Below, one piece after another: positions 34,443-45,950 of a stretch of 64,000 nt of DNA. The notes beneath the pieces were generated by a model that saw only the letters and a program-made list of their open reading frames with translations, did no database searches and had not been told where the DNA came from. The stretch comes from Planctomycetota bacterium. GTDB taxonomy: Bacteria > Planctomycetota > UBA1135 > GCA-002686595. The DNA lies in the NCBI GenBank assembly GCA_029259595.1, contig JAJDEW010000101.1:1-64000 (forward strand), in the 5' to 3' direction. Both the position numbers and the translations under genes were made by a program. Within the stretch, counting starts at the first letter, position 1; each line of letters starts with the position of its first letter.

Positions 34443-35803
34443 GCCCGCTCGGCGCCGATCTCGCCCGCGATCAAGCCGGCGAGTTCGTCGGCCCAGGCCC
34501 GGATCACGCCGACCTCGGGACCTTCGACCATCACGCGCGCGAGGGGCTCGGTGCCCGAGTAGCGCAACAGCACCCGTCCGTCATCGCCGAGCTGCGTTTC
34601 GATCTCGCGCACACGCGCGGCGACGCTCGGCAACGAGGACAGCTTCGGCTTCTCGGCGACGATCACGTTGACGAGGACCTGGGGAAACTCCTGAAACGGC
34701 GCGGTCAGGGCCGAGAGCGGGCGGTCCGCCGCGCGCATTGCGGCGAGCGAGCGCAGCGCCGTATACGTACCGTCGCCGATGAAGGCGTTGTCGGGTCCGA
34801 AGACGATGTGGCCCGACTGCTCGCCGCCGAGGGCATAGCCGTGCTCCTTCAGGGCTTCGACCACGCGCCGGTCGCCGACGCCGACCGTATGCACGCTGAT
34901 GCCGGCCGGGCGCAGGGCGCGGTGGAGGCCGCGATTGGACATCACGGTCGCCACGATCGTGTTGCCCGGGAGCGCGCCGCGTGCATGGGCTTCCAGAGCG
35001 AGCAGAGTCAGCATCCCGTCGCCGTGCACCAGCGCACCCTGTTCGTCGACGAGCAGGCAGCGGTCCCCGTCGCCGTCCAGGGCGATGCCGAGCCGGGCCT
35101 CGCAGGCGCGCACGCGCTCGCGCAGACCATCGGGATGGGTCGAGCCGCAATCCCGGTTGATGTTGTCGCCGTCGGGCTCGCAGGCGTGGCGGATCACCTC
35201 GGCGCCCAGCCGCTCGAGCACCCGCGGTGCCACGTGACTGCCGGCGCCGTTGGCGCAGTCGATCACGATCCGCAGTCCGTCCAGATCGAGGCCCTCGACC
35301 ACGGACAAGAGCTCGGCCTCGTAGGCCGCTTCGAGCGCGTCGTCGTGCGCGATCGGAGCGTCCTGGTCCGCGGGCGTGGGCGTCGGGTCGCTCGCGACGC
35401 GCGCTTCGATGCGATCCTCGGTCGCGTCGGAGAGCTTCTCACCATTGCGATCGAAGACCTTGACCCCGTTGTCGCGCGCGGGGTTGTGGGAGGCACTGAT
35501 CATGATGCCGAGGTCGAAGTCGCCGACCCGTGTCATGCGCGCGAGGCCCGGAGTCGTGAAGAGCTCGGCACTCGTCACCTCATAGCCGGCCGCGCGCAGG
35601 CCGCGCGCCAGACCGCGCGCGAGCTCGGGGCCCGAGCGTCGTCCGTCGTGCGCCAGGAGTGCTTTCGGTGTCGATGGACGCGCGGCCTGCGGCGCGAGCT
35701 CCTGGCCGACCGCACGCGCGAGCACGGAGAGCCGCTCCGGTCGGAGCCAGCCTTCACCGGCGCGCCCGCGAATTCCGTCGGTTCCGAAGAGACGCTGAAC
35801 CAT
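34439..35803 (-). CDS. glmM: Phosphoglucosamine mutase
   Basis: Converts glucosamine-6-phosphate to glucosamine-1-phosphate for UDP-GlcNAc synthesis. The 454-aa protein has the N-terminal FGTDGIRG, the phospho-serine loop ISASHNPARDNG with Ser105, the metal-binding DGDGDR, and the C-terminal RYSGTEPLARVMVEG phosphate-binding loop. The ATG at 35803 lies 2 bp beyond the CdaA-CdaR stop. A TTG at 35809 is less likely. Its place directly after the diadenylate cyclase matches the conserved cdaA-cdaR-glmM order in Gram-positives, where GlmM and CdaA interact. Confidence 0.95.
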   Translation of the reverse strand: MVQRLFGTDGIRGRAGEGWLRPERLSVLARAVGQELAPQAARPSTPKALLAHDGRRSGPELARGLARGLRAAGYEVTSAELFTTPGLARMTRVGDFDLGIMISASHNPARDNGVKVFDRNGEKLSDATEDRIEARVASDPTPTPADQDAPIAHDDALEAAYEAELLSVVEGLDLDGLRIVIDCANGAGSHVAPRVLERLGAEVIRHACEPDGDNINRDCGSTHPDGLRERVRACEARLGIALDGDGDRCLLVDEQGALVHGDGMLTLLALEAHARGALPGNTIVATVMSNRGLHRALRPAGISVHTVGVGDRRVVEALKEHGYALGGEQSGHIVFGPDNAFIGDGTYTALRSLAAMRAADRPLSALTAPFQEFPQVLVNVIVAEKPKLSSLPSVAARVREIETQLGDDGRVLLRYSGTEPLARVMVEGPEVGVIRAWADELAGLIAGEIGAERA

Positions 35804-35805
35804 GG

Positions 35806-37758
35806 TCAACCGTCCGATTCTTCACGTTCGCGGGCTTCGAGCAACACCTGCTCGTCGCTCTCGAGCTGCACGTCGAGTTCCTCGCGGCCACCGAGCGAAC
35901 CTCGATCGAGGCCGAGCGATTCGAGCGACTTGCGCCAGTTCTTTCGCCACGTCCAGCGTACGGGCAGGCTGCGCCGCCCGCCGTCGGGCGGCAACTCCGC
36001 GACGTCCGCATAGACCAGGAGGTTGTCCTCGACGAACTTGCGGATGGTCCGGTTGCGCTCGGCCAGCGCCGGCGACCCAGGACCCGCATTGATCGGGATG
36101 AGCCCCGAGGTCTGGATCGTGAAGCGCGCCGTGCGTTGGTGGACCGGCAGGTTCCACTTCGAGCTTTCCTCGGCCCGTTCCGGTGCCAGCGAGATGAGCG
36201 CGATCTCGCGCTCGATGCCGCCGAGGTCACGCCGTGCGGGGACGATCGGCAGCTCGATGGCGACCGTGCCTTCCTTCAGGGTGAACCCGAGGGCGGTCAG
36301 GCGACTCGAGAGTCCCACGCGCACGATGCGGTCGCGGCGATCCTCGGGGCGCAGGACGATCGTCTCGAGCTCGAGCGCGAGGTCGTCGCCGAGACGGTCG
36401 ACGAGATCCGACGGCCCCGAGACGGTGATCGACGTCAGGTTCTGGATCTTGGCGTCTTCGACGCGGGTCTCGTAGCGCGGGTCCAGGTTGGTGGCGTCGA
36501 TCGAGAGGTTCTCGTTCGTGACCGGGACCGTTCGCGTCTCGTAGCGGGCCACGACGAGGTCCGGCGGGGAGCCCTTCAGCCACTCGTACTCGATCCCGAG
36601 GACCGGTTGGTTCCAGCGCACCTGCGACAAGAACAGCGGTCCGCCGGTCCAACCCTGCTCGAAGACCTCGAACTGTCCTGCGAGGGAATCGCCGATCGCA
36701 TCGATCTGCGACCGCGAGCCTTGTACCTCGATCCGCAGGCGCTGGTCGGCGGCCGGCTCGGTCAGCTGGTAGTTCTCGTCCGGCAAGACGACCAGGAGCT
36801 CGCCCTCGGCCGGTTGGCGCCGCTCGCTGGGGCCGACCCCCGTGACGCGCACGGAGAAGGGCCGCGTGATGCGGATGTCCTGGTGCGCGAAGACCAGGAT
36901 CGCCGACGCCAGAACGAGCGACATCGAGAACCAGGTGATGTCCCGCTTCCAGTTCTGGTTCGGGATGGGGAAGAGGCGGCGTTCCTCGGGCTTCTTGGCC
37001 GGATTCGCGTGCTGGAGCAGCTTGCGCAGCTCGTTCTCGACGTCGTCGAGTGGGATGTTGCGCTGAATCCGGCCCTCTTGAGCGATCGAGATCGACCCGG
37101 TCTCCTCGGAGACGACCAGCACGATGGCATCGGTCTCCTCCGTCACTCCCAGGGCGGCGCGGTGGCGCGTTCCCATCGAGCGATCGATGTCGCCCTCCTG
37201 GGGCAGCGGAAAGAAGCAGCCGGCGGCGACGATGCGGTCCCGGCGAATGACGACGGCGCCATCGTGCAGGGCCGCACCGGGATAAAAGAGGCTCTCGATC
37301 AGCCGGGTCGTGATGTGAGCGTCGAGATCCGTGGCCTCTTCGACGTAGGCGCTGAGCGACGACTCGCGTTCGAAGGCGATCAGCGCGCCGTGACGGCGAC
37401 GGGCCATCGAGATCGCCGCGCGCGCGATGCGGTGGACCGAGTCGCGCGCCGCCGCTTGGGGGATCAAGCGTCCGAGCAGCGAGTGCTCACCGAGCTGGGC
37501 GATGCCACGGCGCAGCTCGGGTTGGAAGACGATCGCGAAGACGATCACGACGATGCCGGCGGCACCCTGGACGACGTGCTCGAGCTCGGCCAATCCCAGC
37601 GACTTGGAGAGTCCCCACAGACCGAGGACACCGATCAAGACCGAGACGAACAGGCCGCGGATCAAGCGACTGCCGCGCGTCGTGCGGACGAAGCGCAGGA
37701 ACAGGTGGATGCCTGCCGTCAGGATCAGGATCTGGAGCGCCCATCCGAGCAGTTGCAC
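35806..37758 (-). CDS. cdaA: Fusion of diadenylate cyclase CdaA with a CdaR/YbbR-type regulator
   Basis: Makes cyclic di-AMP. In this 650-aa protein residues 1-80 hold three membrane spans as in CdaA. Residues about 100-240 are the DAC domain with DGA (166-168) in LHDGAVVI and RHR (198-200) in GTRHRAALG. A fourth span (about 274-291, WFSMSLVLASAILVFA) is followed by some 300 extracytoplasmic residues containing YbbR-like repeats. That second half corresponds to CdaR, normally a separate gene between cdaA and glmM. No stop or frameshift separates the two, so synthesis and regulation are in one chain. It starts 2 bp after folP ends. Confidence 0.9.
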   Translation of the reverse strand: MQLLGWALQILILTAGIHLFLRFVRTTRGSRLIRGLFVSVLIGVLGLWGLSKSLGLAELEHVVQGAAGIVVIVFAIVFQPELRRGIAQLGEHSLLGRLIPQAAARDSVHRIARAAISMARRRHGALIAFERESSLSAYVEEATDLDAHITTRLIESLFYPGAALHDGAVVIRRDRIVAAGCFFPLPQEGDIDRSMGTRHRAALGVTEETDAIVLVVSEETGSISIAQEGRIQRNIPLDDVENELRKLLQHANPAKKPEERRLFPIPNQNWKRDITWFSMSLVLASAILVFAHQDIRITRPFSVRVTGVGPSERRQPAEGELLVVLPDENYQLTEPAADQRLRIEVQGSRSQIDAIGDSLAGQFEVFEQGWTGGPLFLSQVRWNQPVLGIEYEWLKGSPPDLVVARYETRTVPVTNENLSIDATNLDPRYETRVEDAKIQNLTSITVSGPSDLVDRLGDDLALELETIVLRPEDRRDRIVRVGLSSRLTALGFTLKEGTVAIELPIVPARRDLGGIEREIALISLAPERAEESSKWNLPVHQRTARFTIQTSGLIPINAGPGSPALAERNRTIRKFVEDNLLVYADVAELPPDGGRRSLPVRWTWRKNWRKSLESLGLDRGSLGGREELDVQLESDEQVLLEAREREESDG

Positions 37759-37760
37759 GA

Positions 37761-38900
37761 TCAGAGGTCCTCCGACGGCGGCGGGGTGGCGAAGGCGCGC
37801 GCCAAGCCCAACGCGCCGCGCAGCGCAGCGACGTCGTGGACGCGGTGCAGGTCGGCACCCCAGAGATCGGCGCAGGTTTGCGCGGCCACGGTCGCCCCAT
37901 CCCGGCGGGACGGCTCTTGCGGAGCGCCGCAGGCGGCGAGGAAGGCCTTGCGCGAGGCGCCGACGAGCACCGGCAGCCCGAGCGAACGCAGCTCACCCGT
38001 GCCCCGCAGGAGCGCCAGGTTGTCCGTGAGGCGTTTGCCGAAGCCGATTCCAGGATCCACGATGAGCTGTTCGGGGGCGATACCCGCGGTTATGCAGACC
38101 GCGGCACGCTCGCGCAAGTGTGCGAGCACCTCCGCGACGGGGTCCTCGTAATCGGGGGCGATCTGCATGGTCCGGGGCTCACCGAGCATGTGCATGAGGA
38201 CCAGCCTGACGCCGCGGTCCCGCACGAGCTCGATCATGGCCGGATCGAAGCGACCGGCGCTGACGTCGTTCACCATCGTCGCTCCGGCATCGAGGGCCCG
38301 AGCGGCAACGGTACTTTTCATCGTATCGATACCGAGCGGCGTGTCCGTGGCCTTCGCAAGGCCTTCGAGGACCGGCAGGACCCGATCGAGCTCCTCGGCG
38401 GCCGAGACCGGCTCGGCCCCCGGTCGGGTGGACTCTCCGCCGACGTCGATCCAATCCGCGCCGGCTTCCGCCAGGGCGAGCCCGCGCGCAATCGCGGCCG
38501 CCGGATCGGAGTCGCGACCTCCGTCGGAGAAGCTGTCGGGGGTCACGTTCAGGATCCCGAGCAAGCGTGGAGGGCCGTGGTCGCGCCAGGCGTTCTCGTG
38601 GGCGGCGAGGAGCAGCTGCGCCAGCTCCGCGCCCGCGCTCGCGCCTTCGGCCACGTCCGTGAGGGCGCTCACCGCAGCCTGGAAGCTGCAGCGGTCGTGG
38701 GCGCGCTGTTCCAGTCGTCCGACCTGCGCCAGGGCGGTGCGCTCGGCCGCGTCGGTGGCACTCGATCGAAAGAGGAGCCGCGCCAGGCCGGGCTCCCAGG
38801 CGGACCGCGGGCATGCGGCCCGCTCGACGCGCGCCTCGACCCGCAGGGCTCGGTCGCCGAAGGTGTCCGCGAGCCGTCGGGCGAGCGCAGGACGGTTCAT
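37761..38900 (-). CDS. folP: Dihydropteroate synthase with N-terminal extension
   Basis: Condenses p-aminobenzoate with the pterin pyrophosphate in folate synthesis. Motifs: GILNVTPDSFSDGG, ADWIDVGGESTRPGA, DTMKSTVA, MVNDVSAG, VLMHMLGEP and IVDPGIGFGK, then VGASRK. The 379-aa protein is about 100 residues longer than usual. The extra part is N-terminal (residues 1 to about 110), with no domain I recognise, rich in Ala, Arg and Glu. A shorter start is not obvious because few Met/Val starts follow before the barrel. It sits between ftsH and cdaA, the same neighbourhood as in other bacteria (ftsH-folP-glmM). Confidence 0.93.
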   Translation of the reverse strand: MNRPALARRLADTFGDRALRVEARVERAACPRSAWEPGLARLLFRSSATDAAERTALAQVGRLEQRAHDRCSFQAAVSALTDVAEGASAGAELAQLLLAAHENAWRDHGPPRLLGILNVTPDSFSDGGRDSDPAAAIARGLALAEAGADWIDVGGESTRPGAEPVSAAEELDRVLPVLEGLAKATDTPLGIDTMKSTVAARALDAGATMVNDVSAGRFDPAMIELVRDRGVRLVLMHMLGEPRTMQIAPDYEDPVAEVLAHLRERAAVCITAGIAPEQLIVDPGIGFGKRLTDNLALLRGTGELRSLGLPVLVGASRKAFLAACGAPQEPSRRDGATVAAQTCADLWGADLHRVHDVAALRGALGLARAFATPPPSEDL

Positions 38901-39012
38901 CGCGGAGGCGAGGCCGCCGGCCGCGCGCTCCCGGAGCCCAGACGTCGGAGCGACGTCGGCCGGGTCACGTTTCGGACGGCCGCGCTCGCGTCGGGGGGAA
39001 GTCTCACGGCGC

Positions 39013-41397
<2,385 letters not shown>

Positions 41398-41467
41398 GGG
41401 GCTCTTATCGTCTCTTGGCAGCCGTCTCTGCAGGGGCTGGTCACCGTTTCCGGGACCTCACCCTACA

Positions 41468-42142
41468 TTAAAAAGGGGCGCGAACCTCGCTCCGAGGGCC
41501 TGACGGGGGAGCAGCGGCGCTCCCCTCGCCCTCCGGGGCGGCGGCCGCCTCCGACGCGGCGCGCGGGGGTGCATTCGATCCGCTCGCAGATTCGGGACGC
41601 GGCTTCGCCTTCCCGCTCGCATCGCCGGCGGCGGGGTCCCCGAATAGGTCCAGCACGAGGGTCTCCGCGATCTGGCGCAGGGCGCGATCGCGCGCGGCCC
41701 GTTCGTTGTCGATGGCGAGCTCGGGACCGGCCGTATAGCCGCTCCAGATCCCGACGGTCGTCGAGGGCCGGACCGTCTTGCCGCTGGCCCGCTCGACGAG
41801 CTCCGCGCTCGCGACGATGCGGACTCCCGATTCCAGGAGCTGGTTCGCGCGGTTGCGGATCCCGCCCCGGCGCCGGTACTCGAGGATGCGGCCGCGGATG
41901 ACGTAGTCGGCGTTCTTGGGTGAGGCGAGCCGGGCGTGTACGAGGTCGGAAACGACCTCGGTGAGCTGGCTCTGGAGCAGGGGTTCGAGATCGCGGACCG
42001 GGATGTCCTCCCGCAGGATGAAGAACTCGACGCCCACGGTGGCGCCCTCGGGGAGGTCGTCCGGCAGGGTCAGGCCTGTGTTCCAACCACAGCCCGCGAA
42101 GAGGAGCAGGCCGCAGGCGATCAGGGTCGGGCGAGGGCTCAT
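41468..42142 (-). CDS. LptE-like outer-membrane lipoprotein
   Basis: A 224-aa lipoprotein: signal peptide MSPRPTLIACGLLLFAGC with lipobox F-A-G-C, then the LPS-assembly (LptE-type) fold pattern of early strands (VGVEFFILREDIP), a helix LEPLLQSQLTEVVSDLV, and the A-D-Y-V-I-RGRILEYR strand. The last 50 residues are a low-complexity Ala/Pro/Ser/Gly tail. LptE works with LptD to insert lipopolysaccharide, but assignment is by pattern only. It overlaps the stop of the upstream BamD-like gene (ATGA), coupling two envelope assembly lipoproteins. Confidence 0.75.
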   Translation of the reverse strand: MSPRPTLIACGLLLFAGCGWNTGLTLPDDLPEGATVGVEFFILREDIPVRDLEPLLQSQLTEVVSDLVHARLASPKNADYVIRGRILEYRRRGGIRNRANQLLESGVRIVASAELVERASGKTVRPSTTVGIWSGYTAGPELAIDNERAARDRALRQIAETLVLDLFGDPAAGDASGKAKPRPESASGSNAPPRAASEAAAAPEGEGSAAAPPSGPRSEVRAPF

Positions 42143-43215
42143 CGCGGGGCCTCCTCGCGCGGGGGCGGGGGCGGAGCGGCGGTCGGGACGTCCTCGGTCG
42201 GGACCGCGGCGAGCAGCGCCCGCGCCCGCTCCTGGAGCTCGGCGTCACCGGCGGTGCGAGCCTGCGCGAGCGCCCGCTCGGCGTGGATCTGCATGCCGTA
42301 GGCGGAGTCGACCGTCGCGTAGTACCGCGCCAGGATCAGGTCGCCCTGCGCCAGGCGCGAGCGACAGGTCGCGAGCGTCCCGTTGACGCGCGGCTCCAGC
42401 TCGTGCCCTGCGTGGCGGACGAGCCAGTCCTCGAGCTCCTGACGCGCGAGCAAGAGCTCGCCGCGGTCGTAGTCGTCGCGCGAAACGCGCTTCATCCGGA
42501 GTTCGGGTAGACGGGCCTCCGCGCGGACCGCCCGAGGGCTGTCGATGTGGTAGACGATCAGGTCCTCGAGGCGTTCAATCGCGCGGTCCAGATCGCCGCG
42601 CCCTTCGTAGATGTTCGCGAGCGTGGCGTAGGCCTCGGGACAGGCCGGGTTCGACGGATAGGTCAGGACCAGGAACTCGAGCGCCTCGACACCGCGCGCG
42701 CGGTAGTGGAAGAACAACCCGTACTTGCCGTCGTCGGCCGCCAGCGAGAGACCGGCGCGCGCCAGGATCTCGCCCGCGCGGGCACGTTCGTAGCGTGCGA
42801 AGACGGTCTCCTCGACCCGCCGCACGAGGCGATACGACTCCACGCGGCGATCCTGGGCGAGCAGGCGGTCGGCCGCCTCGACGCCGAGGCGGGCCCGCAG
42901 GTTGGCCGGAAGCTCCTTGCGGAAGAGCTCGAGCAAGGGTTCGGGATCCGCCTCGACGGGTACGGCCTCGATCCAGGTCTCGACGGCGGCTTCGAGGCGA
43001 GCCTCGCAGACGTTGCGCTGCTCGGGACGGATGCCCGCCAGGGCGTGGACGGCGCTCAGTCGATCGATCGCGAGCTCGATCTCACCGCGGGCGAGCTCCT
43101 CCTCCGCCCGGACGAGGTGCGCATCGACCTCGGCCCGTTCGATGTCGCCGATCGGGTTGGAGCGGCAGCCGCTCGCGAAGAGCACGAGGAACAGGATCGG
43201 GACGAGGGAACGCAT
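42139..43215 (-). CDS. BamD-like TPR lipoprotein
   Basis: The 358-aa protein has a lipoprotein signal (MRSLVPILFLVLFASGC, lipobox A-S-G-C) and many tetratricopeptide-like helices, for example YPSNPACPEAYATLANIYEG and GDLDRAIERLEDLIVYHID, as in BamD/YfiO, which supports outer-membrane protein insertion. A Pro-rich tail (TAAPPPPPREEAPR) ends the protein. It is longer than typical BamD (about 245 aa), so it may be another TPR lipoprotein. The frame is open much further upstream, antisense-free but overlapping recO. The ATG at 43215 overlaps the recO stop and starts the signal peptide. Confidence 0.75.
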   Translation of the reverse strand: MRSLVPILFLVLFASGCRSNPIGDIERAEVDAHLVRAEEELARGEIELAIDRLSAVHALAGIRPEQRNVCEARLEAAVETWIEAVPVEADPEPLLELFRKELPANLRARLGVEAADRLLAQDRRVESYRLVRRVEETVFARYERARAGEILARAGLSLAADDGKYGLFFHYRARGVEALEFLVLTYPSNPACPEAYATLANIYEGRGDLDRAIERLEDLIVYHIDSPRAVRAEARLPELRMKRVSRDDYDRGELLLARQELEDWLVRHAGHELEPRVNGTLATCRSRLAQGDLILARYYATVDSAYGMQIHAERALAQARTAGDAELQERARALLAAVPTEDVPTAAPPPPPREEAPR

Positions 43216-44018
43216 CAGACGGGGCGCAACGAGCGGGGTGGACGTGGGGCGGGGCGGCGGCTCTTCAGTGGCGATTCGAGATGGTATTCGAGGAAGCCCG
43301 AGAGGAGCTCGCGCACGCCGGCGAGGGCCGCCGGGTCGAGGCGGACCCGTGGGAGCGCCGCGAACGGCGTGCGCTTCAGGCTGCCCGCCACGCGCACCGC
43401 TTGCAAGGAGACGTCGCGGATGCGTTCCCCGTGGCCCCGTGCGGCGTCGGCGCAGGAGATGCAGAGCCGGCCGCCCGCCCCGAAGGAAAACGGCACGCGC
43501 GGCGTCGTGGGGAGGTTCTTGTCGCGCCCGCAGGAGGCGCAGTGTTCGAGGGCCGGGGACAAGCCCATGCCGTCCAGGAAAGCCAGGTCGAACCCCACGA
43601 GAACCAGGGCGGGCGGTGCGGCCGGATCCAGGAGGAGATCGAGCGCCTGGGTGCACCGGTCGAACAGGAGCGGATCGGCCAGGGCGGGGCGGGCGCCGGC
43701 GCGCGTCAGCTCGAGGAGGGTCAGCGCCGCCCGGTAGCGCTCGAGGTCGGTGGCCAGCCGGTGGCGACGTGTCTGGATCGAGGCCGCAACCAGCAGGGTG
43801 AGCTCGCGTCCGCCCGTCGCGCGCCATTCGACGTTCAGCGTGTCGAACCAGTCGAGGGTCGCGAAGTAGCGCGACTTGAGGCGGTAGACGCCCTTCGCGA
43901 GGACGGACACGAGCCCGTGCTCACGTGTCAGGAGCTGGACGACGAGCGAGGACTCGCCGTACGGCGAGCGCCGCAGGAGGACGGCCTGATCGTGGCGGTG
44001 GTTCGTGGAGCGTGCCAC
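43215..44018 (-). CDS. recO: DNA repair protein RecO
   Basis: Loads RecA with RecR in gap repair. The 267-aa protein has the N-terminal OB-fold start DQAVLLRRSPYGESSLVVQLLT, then EHGLVSVLAKGVYR, and a central helical part. A four-cysteine zinc site (CASC and CISC) lies in HCASCGRDKNLP and LCISCADAARG. The C-terminal tail is basic and Pro-rich. It is the first gene of the minus-strand cluster, with TGATG coupling to the BamD-like gene. Upstream 125 bp separate it from the CorC-type gene. Confidence 0.9.
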   Translation of the reverse strand: MARSTNHRHDQAVLLRRSPYGESSLVVQLLTREHGLVSVLAKGVYRLKSRYFATLDWFDTLNVEWRATGGRELTLLVAASIQTRRHRLATDLERYRAALTLLELTRAGARPALADPLLFDRCTQALDLLLDPAAPPALVLVGFDLAFLDGMGLSPALEHCASCGRDKNLPTTPRVPFSFGAGGRLCISCADAARGHGERIRDVSLQAVRVAGSLKRTPFAALPRVRLDPAALAGVRELLSGFLEYHLESPLKSRRPAPRPPRSLRPV

Positions 44019-44143
44019 GTGTCAACGACCCGTGATCCGGTTTCCGTTTCGACGCGACGCGCGACGAAGGCAGCTCTGCTGTGGGGCATTCATGGGCCGT
44101 CTCCTCGTCAGGGCGCCGAACGGGCGCTCGCGACGCGCGGGTT

Positions 44144-45469
44144 TCAGTCGCTCGTCCGCTCCGCGAGCTTGCGGACACGCACGGAGAACACGCGCCGGTC
44201 GTTGGCCTCGGTCACGTGGAATTCCGCGTTGTCCTTGGAAAAGGACTCGCCCCGCTTGGGGAAGCGTCCGAACTCGGCCAGGACATAGCCGGCCAGGGTC
44301 TCGTAGTCGGCTTCCTCGGGCAGTTCGAGGTCCAGCTCGACGTTGAAGTCCGAGATCCGGATGCCGGCCTGGACCTCGACCGAGCCGTCGTCCAGGCGGC
44401 GGATGGGCTCGGGCAAACCGGCGCTGAACTCGTCGCCCATGTCGCCGACGATCTCGGCCACGATGTCGCCCATCGTGACGAGCCCCGCCGTGCCGCCGTA
44501 CTCGTCGAGCACGACCGCGAGCTTGCGCTTCTCGTGCCTGAATTCGCCCAGGAGCTCGGAGACGAGCTTGGTCTCGGGCACGAAGCTGATCGGACGGACG
44601 AGCTCGCGCAGGTTGGCCTCGTCCAGGCGCTGCTCGGAGACGAGGCGAATGATCTCCTGGGCGTACGCCAGGCCGATGATCGTGTCGATGCTGCCCTCGT
44701 AGACCGGGATCCGTGTGTGGCCCGTGTCGGAGATCATCTGCATCACGGCTTGGATCCCGGCTTCGACGTCGATCGCCATCACCTCCGTGCGCGGCGTCAT
44801 GACCTCGGCCACGTCGACGTCGTGGAACTCGACGAGGTTTTCGATCATCTCGCGCTCGGCCTGATCCAGCTCGTGCTCGAGGTCGGACTCCTCGATCACG
44901 TCGCGCAAGTCTTCGAGGATCCGACGGGCCATGCGCGGCTTCTCGGGGATGCGCAAGAGACGCATCGTCGCGCGGCGCGTGCCCTCGAGGCCGAGGAGCA
45001 GGGTGCCGAGCGGCTTCTGCAGGAGCTCGAACAGCGGCAGGACGGAGCGCAGGAGCGTGTCGGTACGCTCGCCGCGCAGGGCGCTGGGCAGGACCTCGCA
45101 GGCGAAGACGAGCGGAGGCACCCCGACGATGAGCGAGAGGACGAGCCCGCGCCAGTCGCCGCTTCCGATCAAGGCCAGGACCACGACCATGAACAGGATC
45201 TGCGCGGAGATCTCGAACACGCTGGCGCTCGTCGCCAGGGCCTCGGCCCGCTCCAGAAGGGGGCGCAAGCCGTCCTTCTCGCGTTCGGAGCGCGCGCTCT
45301 CGAGTACGCGCGAGGGGACAGAGTGCAGGAGCCCCGATCGCAGAGCGGCGAAGAAGCCGGCCAGGATCAGGGCCACGCTCGCGAGCAGGACGAGCTCGAT
45401 CCGGCCGAGGACGAACTCCGCGATGGGCAGGAGGAGCGCGGCGCGTTGCGCTGGAATGGGATCGATCAA
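44144..45469 (-). CDS. CNNM/CorC-HlyC-type membrane protein with CBS pair
   Basis: Domain order over 441 aa: DUF21/CNNM transmembrane region (about residues 1-175, with FVLGRIELVLLASVALILAG and later spans), two CBS domains (VMTPRTEVMAID, GHTRIPVYEGSIDTIIG, LDEANLRELVRP), then the CorC_HlyC domain with LAVVLDEYGGTAGLVTMGDIVAEIVG. Members transport or sense Mg2+/Co2+, and several are mistakenly called haemolysins. The EYGGTAG signature is intact. It lies upstream of recO on the same strand but 125 bp away, probably as its own unit. Confidence 0.92.
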   Translation of the reverse strand: MIDPIPAQRAALLLPIAEFVLGRIELVLLASVALILAGFFAALRSGLLHSVPSRVLESARSEREKDGLRPLLERAEALATSASVFEISAQILFMVVVLALIGSGDWRGLVLSLIVGVPPLVFACEVLPSALRGERTDTLLRSVLPLFELLQKPLGTLLLGLEGTRRATMRLLRIPEKPRMARRILEDLRDVIEESDLEHELDQAEREMIENLVEFHDVDVAEVMTPRTEVMAIDVEAGIQAVMQMISDTGHTRIPVYEGSIDTIIGLAYAQEIIRLVSEQRLDEANLRELVRPISFVPETKLVSELLGEFRHEKRKLAVVLDEYGGTAGLVTMGDIVAEIVGDMGDEFSAGLPEPIRRLDDGSVEVQAGIRISDFNVELDLELPEEADYETLAGYVLAEFGRFPKRGESFSKDNAEFHVTEANDRRVFSVRVRKLAERTSD

Positions 45470-45950
45470 GGGGGCGGGGGCAGGGATCGCTCGCGCCGCA
45501 GAGTGGACTCGCGGGGCAGACGGGGGGCGTCGAAGCGCGTCCCGTATCCTACCTCTTCACGGCGCCTCTTCGGCTCCGTTGCGGCGTGTCGATTGCGATC
45601 GACCGACTGCGATCGGCCGGCTGTCATCGGCTGGTTTTGATCGGCCGCGATCCGCTCTCCCCGCCGGATCCGCGCTGGACAGGGCGAAAGTGCCGTGCCA
45701 TTTCGCTCGCAAGGCGTGCGAGCTGTCGGCCGGGCCCTGTGCGGGATCGCCCTTCAGGGCCTCGCGCGGGCTCCGTTGCAGCCCTGCGCACGACGCTCCG
45801 AACGGGGGTCAGCCGGGTCGCGCCGCGAAGCGATCGCCGGCCCGCGCGGAAGATCTCGCCGAAATCGCTAACTCGTGCTCTTGCAGCTTTTTGGGGTTCA
45901 TCAGTCGGCACGAACTCGGGCTCTGGAACGGCATGTGAACGGTCCAGGGC
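45470..45950. other. 481-bp divergent intergenic region
   Basis: Between the CorC-type gene and the sigma factor gene. An open frame from 45586 lacks protein-like composition. The main feature is a 14-bp tandem repeat at 45595-45650. No clear promoter pair was found. Confidence 0.5.
45595..45650. repeat. Four 14-bp direct repeats
   Basis: The four units are GCGATCGACCGACT, GCGATCGGCCGGCT, GTCATCGGCTGGTT and TTGATCGGCCGCGA, with core ATCGGCCG. They lie in the large divergent gap and resemble iterated binding sites spaced by slightly more than one helical turn. Confidence 0.65.

Noticed and set aside
38780-38830. CPRSAWEPG peptide in the FolP N-terminal extension
   Set aside because: It resembles a peptide I recall from repeated sequences in some planctomycetes, but no second copy is visible in this window, so no repeat is claimed.
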